Source of the DNA: Paratractidigestivibacter sp003150175
GTDB lineage: Bacteria; Actinomycetota; Coriobacteriia; Coriobacteriales; Atopobiaceae
NCBI RefSeq assembly: GCF_964283195.1
Contig: NZ_CAXYLH010000002.1
DNA length: 64,000 nt
Reading direction: 5' to 3' (one strand)
Part shown: positions 8,744 through 17,491 of the stretch, in pieces
Numbering within the stretch: the stretch's first letter is position 1
Layout of the letters: every line of letters starts with the position of its first letter
Program-made: the position numbers and the translations under genes
The notes under the pieces: model-generated
Seen by the model: only the letters and a program-made list of their open reading frames with translations
Database searches by the model: none
Told to the model about the DNA's origin: nothing

Positions 8744-9157
8744 ATGTCGTTCAAGGTTATGGCAATCTGCGCCGGCAGGCACGGCGGAAACGGCGAGGCG
8801 CTCGCCAAGGAGGCTCTCTGCGCGGTCCAAGAGGCGGGCGGCGAGGTCGAGCTCATCAACCTCTTTGACTACAACATCCTTCCCTGCACCGGCTGCGAGG
8901 GCTGCACGATGCAGATGGGCAAGATGGCCGCCGGGCTCCAGAAGGAGTACCACGGCTGCGTCCTCAAGAACAAAGACGACGTCGACGCCATCATCCGCGA
9001 GCTGCAGACCTGCCAGGGCGTGATCTTCTCGGTCCCGACCTACGACCTCACCCCGAGCTCGGTCTACACCCGCTTCGCACAGCGCTTCCTTGCCTACGAG
9101 CTCTCGTTCCTCCTCGCCATCGGCGCTGTCAAGGAGGATTGCCCGGGCATTCGCTAG
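8744..9157 (+). pseudogene. Iron-sulfur flavodoxin-like reductase, 3'-truncated
   Basis: ATG 8744 has GAGAGGGG upstream. The 137-residue product begins as a normal flavodoxin-fold NADPH-dependent FMN reductase (MSFKVMAICAGRHGGNGEAL) with the CTGCEGC cysteine motif at about residues 48-54 and a later VPTYDLTPS loop. It then stops abruptly after about 127 family-like residues, whereas relatives run to 200 or more. The last residues (CPGIR) come from the neighbouring butyrate-kinase sequence read in another frame. It is related to the Isf-like protein at 2348 but not identical. Loss by a deletion fusing the two genes, or a misassembly, are both possible. Confidence 0.7.
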
Positions 9158-9908
9158 GCGCGTCGGGCGGCCCGCGTTCGTCGTGAACCCTCCCGACACC
9201 GACGAGCTTTGCGACGAGGCCAGGATGACCGGCGTCCGCGGGGTGTATCGCCACGTGCACCTGCACGCCCTCAACCTCAAGGAGACCGCCATTCGTCACG
9301 CCGCCTCTGCCGGGCGCGCCTACGAGGAGTGCCGCTTCGTGGTCTGCCACATCGGCGGCGGAATCAGCGTGAGCGCCCATGACCGCGGGCGCATGGTCGA
9401 CGGCGCCGATATCGTGGGCGGCGAGGGCCCGATGGCGCCCACCCGCTGCGGCGCCCTGCCCGTCGCAGAGGTCCTCGACTACCTCGACGCCGGCCACGCG
9501 ACTGCCGACGTGCGCAGGATGTGCATGAAGACCGGCGGCTTCGTCGACCTTCTTGGCACGTCCGACGCGCTTGAAGTGAGCCGTCGCGCCGAGGCGGGGG
9601 ATGAGGCGTGCCGCCGCGCCTGGGATGCCATGGTTTATCAGATCTGCAAGGAGATAGGCGCCATGGCGGCGGCTTTGGGCGGCAACGTTGACGGTATCCT
9701 GCTCGGCGGCGGTATGGTCCACAACGAGGGCCTCGTTCGCGCGATCGAGGAGCGCTGCGGCTGGATCGCGCCGGTCTTTGCGTACCCCGGCGAGTTCGAG
9801 CTCGAGGCCATGGCCGCCGGCGCCCGGCGCGTGCTCGACGGCGACGAGGAGCCGCTCCGCTACACGGGCAAGTCCGTCTTCGACGGCTTCGCCTGCTTCG
9901 AGGGCTGA
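9141..9908 (+). pseudogene. buk: Butyrate kinase, 5'-truncated remnant
   Basis: About 255 codons match the C-terminal two thirds of butyrate kinases (acetate/butyrate kinase, ASKHA fold). Seen are CHIGGGISVSAHDRG, GEGPMAPTRCGALP, TGGFVDLLGTSD, DGILLGGGMV and APVFAYPGEFELEAMAAGA. The N-terminal INPGSTSTK phosphate-binding region and about 100 further residues are missing, replaced by out-of-frame flavodoxin sequence. An internal GTG or upstream ATG could start translation, but the product would lack the first ATPase subdomain and should be inactive. A full enzyme would convert butyryl-phosphate to butyrate with ATP formation. Confidence 0.8.
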
Positions 9909-9942
9909 GGTCAACCCTGTGCGCGAGCACAAATCCCCTTGC

Positions 9943-9974
9943 GGTCCGCGCCCTGTTCCTTGGGGGCGCGGACC
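9943..9974 (+). terminator. Terminator-like hairpin after butyrate kinase remnant
   Basis: An 11-bp perfect stem (GGTCCGCGCCC at 9943-9953, GGGCGCGGACC at 9964-9974), 34 nt after the stop. It is followed only by TTGG, so the U-tract is weak. Confidence 0.55.
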
Positions 9975-10053
9975 TTGGTGACCGCGCGCCCCCCCGGGTT
10001 AGCATCGACCCTGTAGGCAAACCATCCCTGACCACCCAAGAAAGGCCGCCCGA

Positions 10054-10443
10054 ATGTGCGAATGGAACCGCAAGCTCATCATCCAGGACATCGTCCTGGC
10101 TATCGTGATCAACACGACGGCGACGCTGCTCGGGCACGACCCGTTCGACCACACGTGGTACATCTTTACCTGCGTGGCGCTCGCGACGAACGTCCTCGGC
10201 CAGTTCCTGCTGCCCACCGGCGCCTGGGCGCGCGCCCTCACCGGTTGGGCACGCGACGCGAAGTGGCGTGTCTACGCGCAGATCTTCGTAGAGAGCCTCA
10301 TCTTCGTCACCATCATCAGCCTCACGGAGGCGTGGGTCCACACGGGGGGCGCGGGCATCGTTGCGGCGTGGCTCGCCACCTACGTGCAGCTCGTGCTCGT
10401 GGGCTACGTCACGAGCGTCGTGCTGTTCCGCGTGCTCGAGTAA
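10054..10443 (+). CDS. Small four-helix membrane protein, function unknown
   Basis: A 129-residue protein with an AAGAAAGG site upstream. It is predominantly hydrophobic, with about four membrane segments (about residues 9-25, 32-52, 77-95, 103-127) and short polar linkers. The general pattern recalls small DUF2798-type membrane proteins, but I do not see a diagnostic motif and make no functional claim. It is convergent with phosphofructokinase across the assembly gap. Confidence 0.55.
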   Translation: MCEWNRKLIIQDIVLAIVINTTATLLGHDPFDHTWYIFTCVALATNVLGQFLLPTGAWARALTGWARDAKWRVYAQIFVESLIFVTIISLTEAWVHTGGAGIVAAWLATYVQLVLVGYVTSVVLFRVLE

Positions 10444-10504
10444 CGGGCGAGGGTGGGTGCGAAACCTGTCCGAGGGCCCCGGGTAATTCGCTGCCGCATA
10501 CAAG

Positions 10505-10580
<76 letters not shown>

Positions 10581-10616
10581 TCTTATACCTATGGGCGGCG
10601 GGGATGCGAGCGCCCG

Positions 10617-11696
10617 CTACTCGTCGCCGAAGCTGATGCCGAGGAGCTTCGCCTCGCGCACGAGGTCGCCCTGGGGGTCGACGTACTTGAGCTTGCCGGC
10701 GACCTCCTCCAGGGGCACGCGGCACATCTTGCCCTCGACCTGGGCGATCATATAGCCGAACTGGCCCTCGAGGCAGCCGCGCGCGGCCTCGATGCCGCAC
10801 TGCGTGGCGAAGATCCTGTCCTGTGCGTCGGGCTGGCCACCGCGCTGAGTGTGGCCGGGCACCGCGACGCGGACCTCGCGGCCGGTGCGGGCGGCGATCT
10901 CCTCGGCGATGTCGTAGGCCACCGACGGCTTCACGCGGGCGGCGACCTTGGCCTTGTAGTCCTTCTTCTTCATGGCCGCCTCCTCGCGCGAGATCGCACC
11001 CTCGGCGACGACCACGATGGCGAAGCGACCGCCCTTCTTTTCCCGGCGCTCGATGGCCTTGACCACGTTGTCCATGTCGTAGGGGATCTCGGGGATGAGG
11101 ATGACGTCCGCGCCGCCGGCGACGCCCGAGTACAGTGGGATCCAGCCGACCTTGTGGCCCATGATCTCGATGACGAAGACGCGCCCGTGCGAGCTCGCCG
11201 TCGTGTGGATGTCGTCGATGCAGCGGGTCGCGACGTCGATGGCCGAGGTGAAGCCGAAGGTCATGTCGGTGCCGTAGGTGTCGTTGTCGATGGTCTTGGG
11301 CAGGGCGATGATGTTCAGGCCCTCCTCGCGCAGGCGGTTCGCGGTCTTGGTCGAGCCGTTGCCGCCGAGCATAAAGAGGCAGTCGAGCTTGAGCTTGCGG
11401 TAAGTCTCGACCATGGCGGGGACCTTCTTCACGCCGTCGGCGCCGGGCTCGTCGAGCAGCTTGAACGGCGTGCGCGAGGTGCCGAGGATGGTGCCGCCCT
11501 GCGTGAGCACGCCCGAGAAGTCCCCCCAGTTCATCTCGCGGTAGCGGCCGTAGATGAGGCCCTGGTAGCCGTCCTCGAAGCCGTAGATCTCGACCTTGTC
11601 CTTTGAGTTGTTGAGGATGGTCTTCACGATGCCGCGCATGGTGGCATTGAGCGCCTGGCAATCGCCGCCGGAGGTGAGCAGTCCGATCCTGAGCAT
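10617..11696 (-). CDS. pfkA: 6-phosphofructokinase (group III/'mixed' type)
   Basis: A 359-residue protein; start at MLRIGLLTSGGDCQALNA with AGAGAGG upstream. It phosphorylates fructose-6-phosphate in glycolysis. Visible motifs are the N-terminal GGDC nucleotide loop, LGGNGSTKTA, PKTIDND (catalytic Asp), the fructose-6-P site IEIMGHKVGW, and GHTQRGG. The PKTIDND lysine is typical of actinobacterial group III and PPi-type enzymes, while the Gly of GGNGS at the position equivalent to E. coli Gly104 favours ATP. The residue before that Gly is Asn, where the classical enzyme has a Mg-binding Asp. Phosphoryl-donor choice therefore cannot be read with certainty. It is monocistronic, with a possible -10 very close upstream. 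Confidence 0.9.
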   Translation of the reverse strand: MLRIGLLTSGGDCQALNATMRGIVKTILNNSKDKVEIYGFEDGYQGLIYGRYREMNWGDFSGVLTQGGTILGTSRTPFKLLDEPGADGVKKVPAMVETYRKLKLDCLFMLGGNGSTKTANRLREEGLNIIALPKTIDNDTYGTDMTFGFTSAIDVATRCIDDIHTTASSHGRVFVIEIMGHKVGWIPLYSGVAGGADVILIPEIPYDMDNVVKAIERREKKGGRFAIVVVAEGAISREEAAMKKKDYKAKVAARVKPSVAYDIAEEIAARTGREVRVAVPGHTQRGGQPDAQDRIFATQCGIEAARGCLEGQFGYMIAQVEGKMCRVPLEEVAGKLKYVDPQGDLVREAKLLGISFGDE

Positions 11697-11712
11697 GGGC
11701 GTTCCTCTCTTT

Positions 11713-11718
11713 AGTATA
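11713..11718 (-). promoter_or_regulatory. Possible -10 box of pfkA
   Basis: On the minus strand TATACT lies 17 nt upstream of the pfkA start codon, implying a very short leader. No clear -35 was found, so this is tentative. Confidence 0.3.
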
Positions 11719-11943
11719 TTGGGCGTGGCAAACGAGACGGGGTTTCGCCGCGCCTCAATAATTCGCACGGGGAATAGAGTAATCCAACGAAGCCGTGGCT
11801 ACCGGCACGAATTCGCGGGTAAACGAGCGCTTACAACTCGGCATCCGTCACAGGCGGCGCCCAAGGCGGACACGGGTTTCCCAGCGCGTCGGGGGCGATG
11901 CGGGATACTACCCCTGCCTAAATCCGCGCCATTGGAGGAAGCG

Positions 11944-12357
11944 ATGTACGAAAAGGCCATCCGAGCGGGCAAAGAAGCCCTCGAGGCGCTCGAGGACGCG
12001 GCGGACTCGCTTGACTCCGCCAAGCGATGGGGCGTCGTGGACATCCTCGGCGGCGGCCTCCTGACCAGCGTGGTCAAGCACTCGCGGCTGGGGGACGCCA
12101 ACCATGCGCTGACAGGCGCCCGCGTCGCGCTCGTGAGGTTCTGCGACGCGCTCGGGGATTGTCGCGGGGTCGCGGGCATCGCGGCGCTCACGGCCGAGGT
12201 CAACCGCTGGAACGCGTTTTTCGATATCGCCTGCGACAACGCGATCGCGGACATCCTCGTCCAGAAAGAGATGTCCGATGCGGCCGATCGCGTCGACGAA
12301 GCCATTGACGCGGTCAAGCGCGCCGTGCGCCGACTGGAGGCCGCGCGCCGCGGCTGA
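11944..12357 (+). CDS. Small helical protein of unknown function
   Basis: A 137-residue protein with a TTGGAGGAA ribosome-binding site at ideal spacing. It is rich in Ala, Asp and Arg and predicted almost wholly alpha-helical, with heptad-like stretches at both ends (about residues 5-30 and 108-135) and a glycine-rich turn (VVDILGGGLLTSVVKHSR) at about 30-48. There is no signal peptide or membrane segment. I do not recognise the family. It lies divergent from pfkA and 60 nt before the CoA ligase gene, possibly cotranscribed. Confidence 0.55.
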   Translation: MYEKAIRAGKEALEALEDAADSLDSAKRWGVVDILGGGLLTSVVKHSRLGDANHALTGARVALVRFCDALGDCRGVAGIAALTAEVNRWNAFFDIACDNAIADILVQKEMSDAADRVDEAIDAVKRAVRRLEAARRG

Positions 12358-12417
12358 CGCGCTTCTTGCTGCGTTACCTTCTTTTTTATTGCAGACAGAC
12401 CATAAGGAGGGGCGCCG

Positions 12418-13725
12418 ATGGCGGCCGACGCAGACATACTCCACGCCTCGCGCGAGCGGATCGAGCAGATCCAGCTCGAGGGGATCCAAAAGACCGTGCT
12501 CGATGTGTACGAGCGCATCCCGTTCTACAAGAAAAGCTTCGATGAGGCCGGCTTCGACCCGCGCTCGGTCAAGTCCCTCGACGACGTCGCGCGGATCCCG
12601 TTCGTGCAGAAGCAGGACCTGCGCGACGCCTACCCCTACGGTATGCTCGCCGTGCCGCTCAAGGACGTGCGCGAGATCCACATGTCGTCGGGCACGACCG
12701 GCATCGCGACCGTGGGCGCTTACACCGAGCACGACCTCAAGATCTGGGGGGAGTGCTTCTCGCGCGCCATCGACTACGCCCACGGCGACGAGAACGACGT
12801 CATGCAGATCTGCTACGGCTACGGCCTCTTTACCGGCGGCCTCGGCGCCCACTACGGCAGCATCTCCGCCGGCTGCGCCACCATCCCCATCAGCGCCGGC
12901 AACACCGAGCGACAGATCCGCATCCTGCGCGAGATGGGCCCCACCATCCTGGCCTGCACCCCCTCCTACGCGATGCACATCGCCGACACCGCGATCGAGA
13001 TGGGCCTCGACCCGGCCCGCGACTTCAGCCTGCGCGCGGGCATCCACGGCGCCGAGCCCTTCTCCGACAACTTCCGCCGCGACCTCGAGCGCAAGTTCGG
13101 CTACCGCGTGCTGGACATCTACGGCCTCACCGAGACCATGGGCCCGGGCGTGGCCATCGAGTGCTGGGAGCAGCAGGGCCTCCACATCGCCGAGGACCAC
13201 TTCTACCCCGAGATCATCAACCCCGAGACGGGCGAGGTCCTGCCCGACGGCGAGTGGGGCGAGCTCGTCATCACCACGCTCGACCGCGAGGCGTCGCCCG
13301 TCGTGCGCTACCGCACGCGCGACATCACCCGCATCATCCCCGGCGAGTGCCCCTGCGGCCGCACGCACCGCCGCATCGACCGCATCCACGGCCGCACCGA
13401 CGACATGCTCATCATCCGCGGCGTCAACGTCTTCCCGAGCCAGATCGAGGACGTCATGAAGACGTTCCCCGAGATGTCCTCCTGGTACCAGATCGAGGTC
13501 GACACCGACCACCGCTCCCTCGACATCGTCACCCTCAAGGCCGAGCCGAACCCCAACGTGGACCTCGACTCCATCGCCGACATCGACCGCCTGCAGAAGC
13601 GGATCTCCGCCGCGCTCAAGGCCGCGCTCTCGGTCGGCGTCAAGGTCAAGCTCGTGGAGCCCAAGAGCATCCCGCGCAGCGAGGGCAAGGCCAAGCGCAT
13701 CGTCGATCTCAGGAAGGAGCTCTAA
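12418..13725 (+). CDS. Phenylacetate-CoA ligase family (PaaK-type AMP-forming)
   Basis: A 435-residue protein, the normal PaaK length, with AAGGAGGGG upstream. Motifs of adenylating enzymes are present: SSGTTG (P-loop-like, about residue 88), DIYGLTETMG (about 235), RYRTRDI (about 300) and GRTDDMLIIRGVNVFPSQIE (about 325), followed by the small C-terminal lid domain. The enzyme activates an aryl-acetic or related acid to its CoA thioester with ATP. It is followed after 3 nt by a tandem ACT protein. The same pair occurs beside indolepyruvate ferredoxin oxidoreductase in some anaerobes, where it helps conserve energy from aromatic amino acids; no such oxidoreductase is in this window, so the substrate is inferred. 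Confidence 0.85.
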   Translation: MAADADILHASRERIEQIQLEGIQKTVLDVYERIPFYKKSFDEAGFDPRSVKSLDDVARIPFVQKQDLRDAYPYGMLAVPLKDVREIHMSSGTTGIATVGAYTEHDLKIWGECFSRAIDYAHGDENDVMQICYGYGLFTGGLGAHYGSISAGCATIPISAGNTERQIRILREMGPTILACTPSYAMHIADTAIEMGLDPARDFSLRAGIHGAEPFSDNFRRDLERKFGYRVLDIYGLTETMGPGVAIECWEQQGLHIAEDHFYPEIINPETGEVLPDGEWGELVITTLDREASPVVRYRTRDITRIIPGECPCGRTHRRIDRIHGRTDDMLIIRGVNVFPSQIEDVMKTFPEMSSWYQIEVDTDHRSLDIVTLKAEPNPNVDLDSIADIDRLQKRISAALKAALSVGVKVKLVEPKSIPRSEGKAKRIVDLRKEL

Positions 13726-13728
13726 GAC

Positions 13729-14154
13729 ATGATCGACCAGATCACCGTTTTCCTCGAGAACAAGAAGGGCCGCGTCGCCTCCGTCGCGCGCACGATCGCC
13801 GACGTCGGTGTGAACATGACGGCGCTGTCGCTTGCCGACAGTGAGGAGTACGGTCTCGCGCGCATCGTGTGCGGCGAGCCCGAGCGCGCGCTCAAGGCGC
13901 TCGGCGAGGCGGGCTACCGCGCCAAGGTCGTCAAGGTCGCGGCCGTCGCTGTCCCCGACCGCCCGGGCGGCCTGGCCGAGCTCTTCGAGGCCCTCGACGA
14001 GCTCGACGTCAACATCGAGTACTGCTACTGCTTCAGCCACCGCGACGGGGCGGCCGTCTTTGCGCTCAAGGTTGCCGACGCCGCTGCCGCCGCGCGTGCC
14101 GTCTGGACGCTTGAGGGCGCCGGCTTCAAGGCGCTCACGCAGGCCGACCTCTAG
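13729..14154 (+). CDS. Tandem ACT-domain protein
   Basis: A 141-residue protein starting 3 nt after the CoA-ligase stop; the SD lies inside that gene's end. Two ACT domains are visible: residues 1-65 (ITVFLENKKGRVASVARTIADVGVNMTALSL) and about 70-140 (VAAVAVPDRPGGLAELFEALDELDVNIEYCY). ACT domains bind amino acids and regulate partner enzymes, so this one may sense an amino acid (perhaps aromatic) and regulate the ligase. That role is inferred from its tight pairing with PaaK. Confidence 0.85.
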   Translation: MIDQITVFLENKKGRVASVARTIADVGVNMTALSLADSEEYGLARIVCGEPERALKALGEAGYRAKVVKVAAVAVPDRPGGLAELFEALDELDVNIEYCYCFSHRDGAAVFALKVADAAAAARAVWTLEGAGFKALTQADL

Positions 14155-14215
14155 GCTCGCCGCCGAGCAATCGGCCTCGCTTGACGAATAAAGGGACCTC
14201 TGTCCTTGTGAGCTG

Positions 14216-14255
14216 GCCTCCCTTCCCCTAATCTCGAGGGGAGGGGAGGCTTTTT
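14216..14255 (+). terminator. Terminator whose 3' arm contains the next gene's Shine-Dalgarno
   Basis: A 14-bp stem with one mismatch (14216-14229 with 14237-14250), loop AATCTCG, followed by TTTTT at 14251-14255. It ends the ligase/ACT unit. The 3' arm AGGGGAGGGGAGG is also the only Shine-Dalgarno for ATG 14256, six to eight nt away. Any transcript reading through would therefore have the ribosome-binding site locked in the stem. Confidence 0.75.
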
Positions 14256-16022
14256 ATGTCGACGATCTTCTCGTCAACCGTCTTCACGCGCGCGAACAGG
14301 TCCCGCGCCGTCATGGTGTGCGCGCTTGCTGCCGCGTCCTTCTTTCTGCTCGCGGTCGGCTTCGCCCGCTTCGGCGGGCCCGCCCCGCAAGAGCCCGCCG
14401 CGACCTTGGCCAGGCCCGCCCATGAGCCCGTCGACCGCGCCGTCTGGATCTGCCTGTCCAGCATCGCGTTCTCGTTCTGGGGCGTCGCCGCCTACCTGCG
14501 CTGCCTCGACCCGACGACCAGGCGGCGCATCGCCGCGATCGCCGTGACCCTCACCCTCTGGCTTCTGGTGGTCGTGGTCAAGTGGAAGACGGCCGACAAC
14601 GAGCTGGCCCGCTACCTGTGGTATTGCTACTACATCCCCATGGCGCTCGTTCCGCCGCTGTGCCTGTCCTGCGCGCTCCGCTCGGCGGGGCTCGGCCTCG
14701 GCGAGAAGGGCAAAAGGCACCGCGCGGCCGTGGCGTCGGTCTCGGCGCTCTTCATCGCCCTCGCGCTCACCAACGACCTCCACCAGCTCTTCTTTACCTT
14801 CGACTCCCCGAACCCCGGTACCGTGGGCGAGTATTTCTACGGCCCCGCGTACTGGGCTTTCTTGGCCTACACGGTCGTGTGCTTCATCGGTTTCTTCGCG
14901 GTGCTATGGCGATCGTGCACGAGCGTCCTCAGGAGCCTTTTGGTGCCCTCCGCCACGGTGGCCGTCGGCGGCTTCCTCCTCAGCTCGGCCTATATCTTCC
15001 GGCTGGAGTGGGCAAGGACGCTCAACTTCTCGCTCATCTACGGGATACTCGTCATCGTCGCGCTCGAGCTCTGCCTTGATTTGGGGATCATCCCCTCCAC
15101 GAGGTCGTTCGCCAAGGTGTTCGCCAAGCTTCCCTTCGACCTGAAGATCGTCTCGCGCGACGGCTCGCTCTTTCGCAAGACCGAGGCGACGGCGGGACTC
15201 GACGCGGCGGTCGCCCGCGCCCTCGCGGGCCGGCCCCTGCCGGACGTGTTCACGCTGCCGGCCTACCCCGACGACGTGTTCTTCGCCTGGCCGCTTTCCG
15301 GCGGAAGCGCCCTTTTGACGCGCGACATGAGCAACATGCGCTCGCTAGGCCGTCAGCTCATGGCAAGAAGAGCCGACCTCGAGCAGGACCGCCGCACGCT
15401 CGAGCACGACCGCGACCTGGCGGAGCTCCTGGCCGGCCTCGAAGCGGAGTCTCGCCTGGTGGGCGACGTCGAGTGCGCGCTCTCCGATTCCATGCGGGAG
15501 GTGTCCGACGTCCTGCGAAACCTGCCCCAGGAGCCCGGCGCGAGGCTGTGCGAGCTCGAGCGGGCCCGCATGATCGTCGCCTACTGCAAGCGGAAGGGCT
15601 CGCTCGTGCTCGCGGAGGCGGCCGACTCCGAGCTCGACCGCGACCGTATCCGCCTCATTGCCAACGAGCTCGCGAGCGACCTTCGAGCCGTCGGCATCGA
15701 CTGCGCCGCCATCGCGAGTCTCAGCAGGCCGCTGGCCGCACAGCAAATGAGCGTCCTGTACGACTGCATCTACGATGTGGCGTTCACGGCGCTCGAGTGC
15801 GAGGGCCCTGTGCTCATGTACCACCTTGGCGAGAGGGACGACGGCACGGTCGAGCTGCGCGCCCACCTGGAGTCGGATGACGAGGAGGACCTGGCCTCGC
15901 TCCCAAGGACCGAGGCGCTGCGCTCGCGGCTGGACGCATGCGACGTCATCTACTCGCTCACAGGCGAGGTGGGAAGGCTTTTGCTTGTTGCCAGGGTGAA
16001 GGCAGGGGGTGGGCGCCGATGA
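14256..16022 (+). CDS. Polytopic membrane sensor with degenerate histidine-kinase-like C-terminus
   Basis: A 588-residue protein. The N-terminal 280 residues have about eight membrane helices, resembling 7TM-type histidine-kinase sensor domains. A cytoplasmic region follows, with a coiled coil (about residues 365-400) and then a kinase-like layout. However, the dimerisation-helix position reads VECALSDSMREV with no phospho-acceptor His, and I see no N, G1 or G2 ATP-binding boxes in the tail. It overlaps the next gene by ATGA, so it is translated together with an intact kinase. It is probably a pseudokinase that senses a ligand and modulates the partner. Alternative start at Met 20. I do not know the signal. 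Confidence 0.65.
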   Translation: MSTIFSSTVFTRANRSRAVMVCALAAASFFLLAVGFARFGGPAPQEPAATLARPAHEPVDRAVWICLSSIAFSFWGVAAYLRCLDPTTRRRIAAIAVTLTLWLLVVVVKWKTADNELARYLWYCYYIPMALVPPLCLSCALRSAGLGLGEKGKRHRAAVASVSALFIALALTNDLHQLFFTFDSPNPGTVGEYFYGPAYWAFLAYTVVCFIGFFAVLWRSCTSVLRSLLVPSATVAVGGFLLSSAYIFRLEWARTLNFSLIYGILVIVALELCLDLGIIPSTRSFAKVFAKLPFDLKIVSRDGSLFRKTEATAGLDAAVARALAGRPLPDVFTLPAYPDDVFFAWPLSGGSALLTRDMSNMRSLGRQLMARRADLEQDRRTLEHDRDLAELLAGLEAESRLVGDVECALSDSMREVSDVLRNLPQEPGARLCELERARMIVAYCKRKGSLVLAEAADSELDRDRIRLIANELASDLRAVGIDCAAIASLSRPLAAQQMSVLYDCIYDVAFTALECEGPVLMYHLGERDDGTVELRAHLESDDEEDLASLPRTEALRSRLDACDVIYSLTGEVGRLLLVARVKAGGGRR

Positions 16023-17491
16023 CGCCGCTTCTGCTCAACGAGCCCTGCATGATGCTGATCGTGGTCGGGGAGTTCCTCTCCGCGTGCCTGCAGGTCGTGC
16101 ACCTCTTCCTGGTCGTCTTCCGCTCCTCATCGAGGCTCGGGCGCCTCCTGTGCGCCTACGAGTTCGCCGTTCAGCTTCACCTGGGAATCGCGCTGTGCAT
16201 CACCGTGGGCACGGGGGCCATCCGCGCGCCTCTGCTCGCGGAGGTGCTGGGGTTCTCGCACTTCTTCTGGCTCCTGTGGGCCAACGCGGCCTTCTCGTTT
16301 ATCGGGCTCGCCTTCGCGCTCTATCTCTCTCGCCCCGCGCTCCTTGTGGACGCGCTTCTCATGGGCCTGTGCACCCCGGGGGTTATCGGCGCGCTCGGGG
16401 CGCACTGGAACATCGTGGCCCTTCTTGACGTCTCGTGGTTCATGTTCCGCGGGCTCTCGTCCATCGTCATGGACGTCGTCTGGAGGTCGGAGGAGCTCAC
16501 GGGGCTCTCCGTCGCCGAGGCGCTCATGGGCATGCCGGCGGGGATTCTCGTCACGGGCCCCTCCGGCGGCTCGGCGTTCATGAACGCCTCGATGCGCTCA
16601 AGTCTGGAGGCCTTGGGGCTGCCGACCGACCTCGGCGACCTGAGCGGAATTTGGGGAGAGCTTTCCCGCCGCGGCCGCGGCATCTGTGCCGAGGCGGGCG
16701 CGCTCGGCGTCCCCGCCGTCTCCGAGAGGGAAGAGGAGAGCCTTCTGGTCGACGTTGCGGGCGGAAGGACGCTGCTGTTCCAGCGCGACGCCGCCGGCGC
16801 CAAGTCGCGCGGCGAGAGGATCTTGTGCCTCGACGTCACCGAGTCGGTCGCTGCGAATAAAGCCCTCGTGCAGACCAACCGCGAGCTCGAGGCCGCCGCC
16901 ACGGAGCTGCGCTCATGCCTTGCGGACGTCGACCGCGCGGCTGAGGCATCCGCGTATCTGCGCATGCGTTCCCGCGTCCACGACGTCGTGGGGCAGCGCC
17001 TGTCGATTCTTCACCGCTACCTCGAGATGGGAAAGACAGACCCTGCCTCGGTGGCCGAGCTCGAGCGCCTCCTCTCGTCGGTCATGGCGGACCTTCGGCA
17101 AGGCTCCGTCGGCGATGCCGCCGCCGAGCTCGACGCCGTCGTCTCCGCTTTCTCGCTCGTCGGCGTCCGCGTGGACGTTGAGGGCGAGCTCCCGCGCAAG
17201 CGGGAGGTTGCCGCCGCCTTTGTGCGCGTGGCCCGGGAAGCGTGCACCAACTCGTGCCGGCACGCCCACGCCAAACGGGTCTTTGTTAACCTTAAAGACC
17301 CTGATGGTCCCATTGCTCGCCTCTCCGTCACTGACGACGGGAGTGGCAGACCCGCGCCGGTGCGCGAGGGAACGGGCATCCCGGGGATGAGACGGGAGAT
17401 GGAGTCCGTCGGGGGCGCGCTCACCGTCAAGCGGGATCACCCGTTTACCGTTTTGGCCGAGGTCGATGTAAGGGATAAGGCCGATGATTGA
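16019..17491 (+). CDS. Sensor histidine kinase, NarL/HPK7 type
   Basis: A 490-residue protein; the start overlaps the previous stop (ATGA). Residues 1-160 contain about five membrane segments. Residues about 165-285 look like a degenerate PAS region. A coiled coil then leads to the phosphoacceptor His321 in RVHDVVGQRLS, the HDxxGQ form of HisKA_3 kinases. The HATPase domain (about residues 395-485) has VAREACTNSCRHAHA (N box), VTDDGSG (G1) and GTGIPGMRREMESVGG (G2). It should phosphorylate the response regulator whose gene overlaps its 3' end by 8 bp. Confidence 0.9.
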   Translation: MTPLLLNEPCMMLIVVGEFLSACLQVVHLFLVVFRSSSRLGRLLCAYEFAVQLHLGIALCITVGTGAIRAPLLAEVLGFSHFFWLLWANAAFSFIGLAFALYLSRPALLVDALLMGLCTPGVIGALGAHWNIVALLDVSWFMFRGLSSIVMDVVWRSEELTGLSVAEALMGMPAGILVTGPSGGSAFMNASMRSSLEALGLPTDLGDLSGIWGELSRRGRGICAEAGALGVPAVSEREEESLLVDVAGGRTLLFQRDAAGAKSRGERILCLDVTESVAANKALVQTNRELEAAATELRSCLADVDRAAEASAYLRMRSRVHDVVGQRLSILHRYLEMGKTDPASVAELERLLSSVMADLRQGSVGDAAAELDAVVSAFSLVGVRVDVEGELPRKREVAAAFVRVAREACTNSCRHAHAKRVFVNLKDPDGPIARLSVTDDGSGRPAPVREGTGIPGMRREMESVGGALTVKRDHPFTVLAEVDVRDKADD

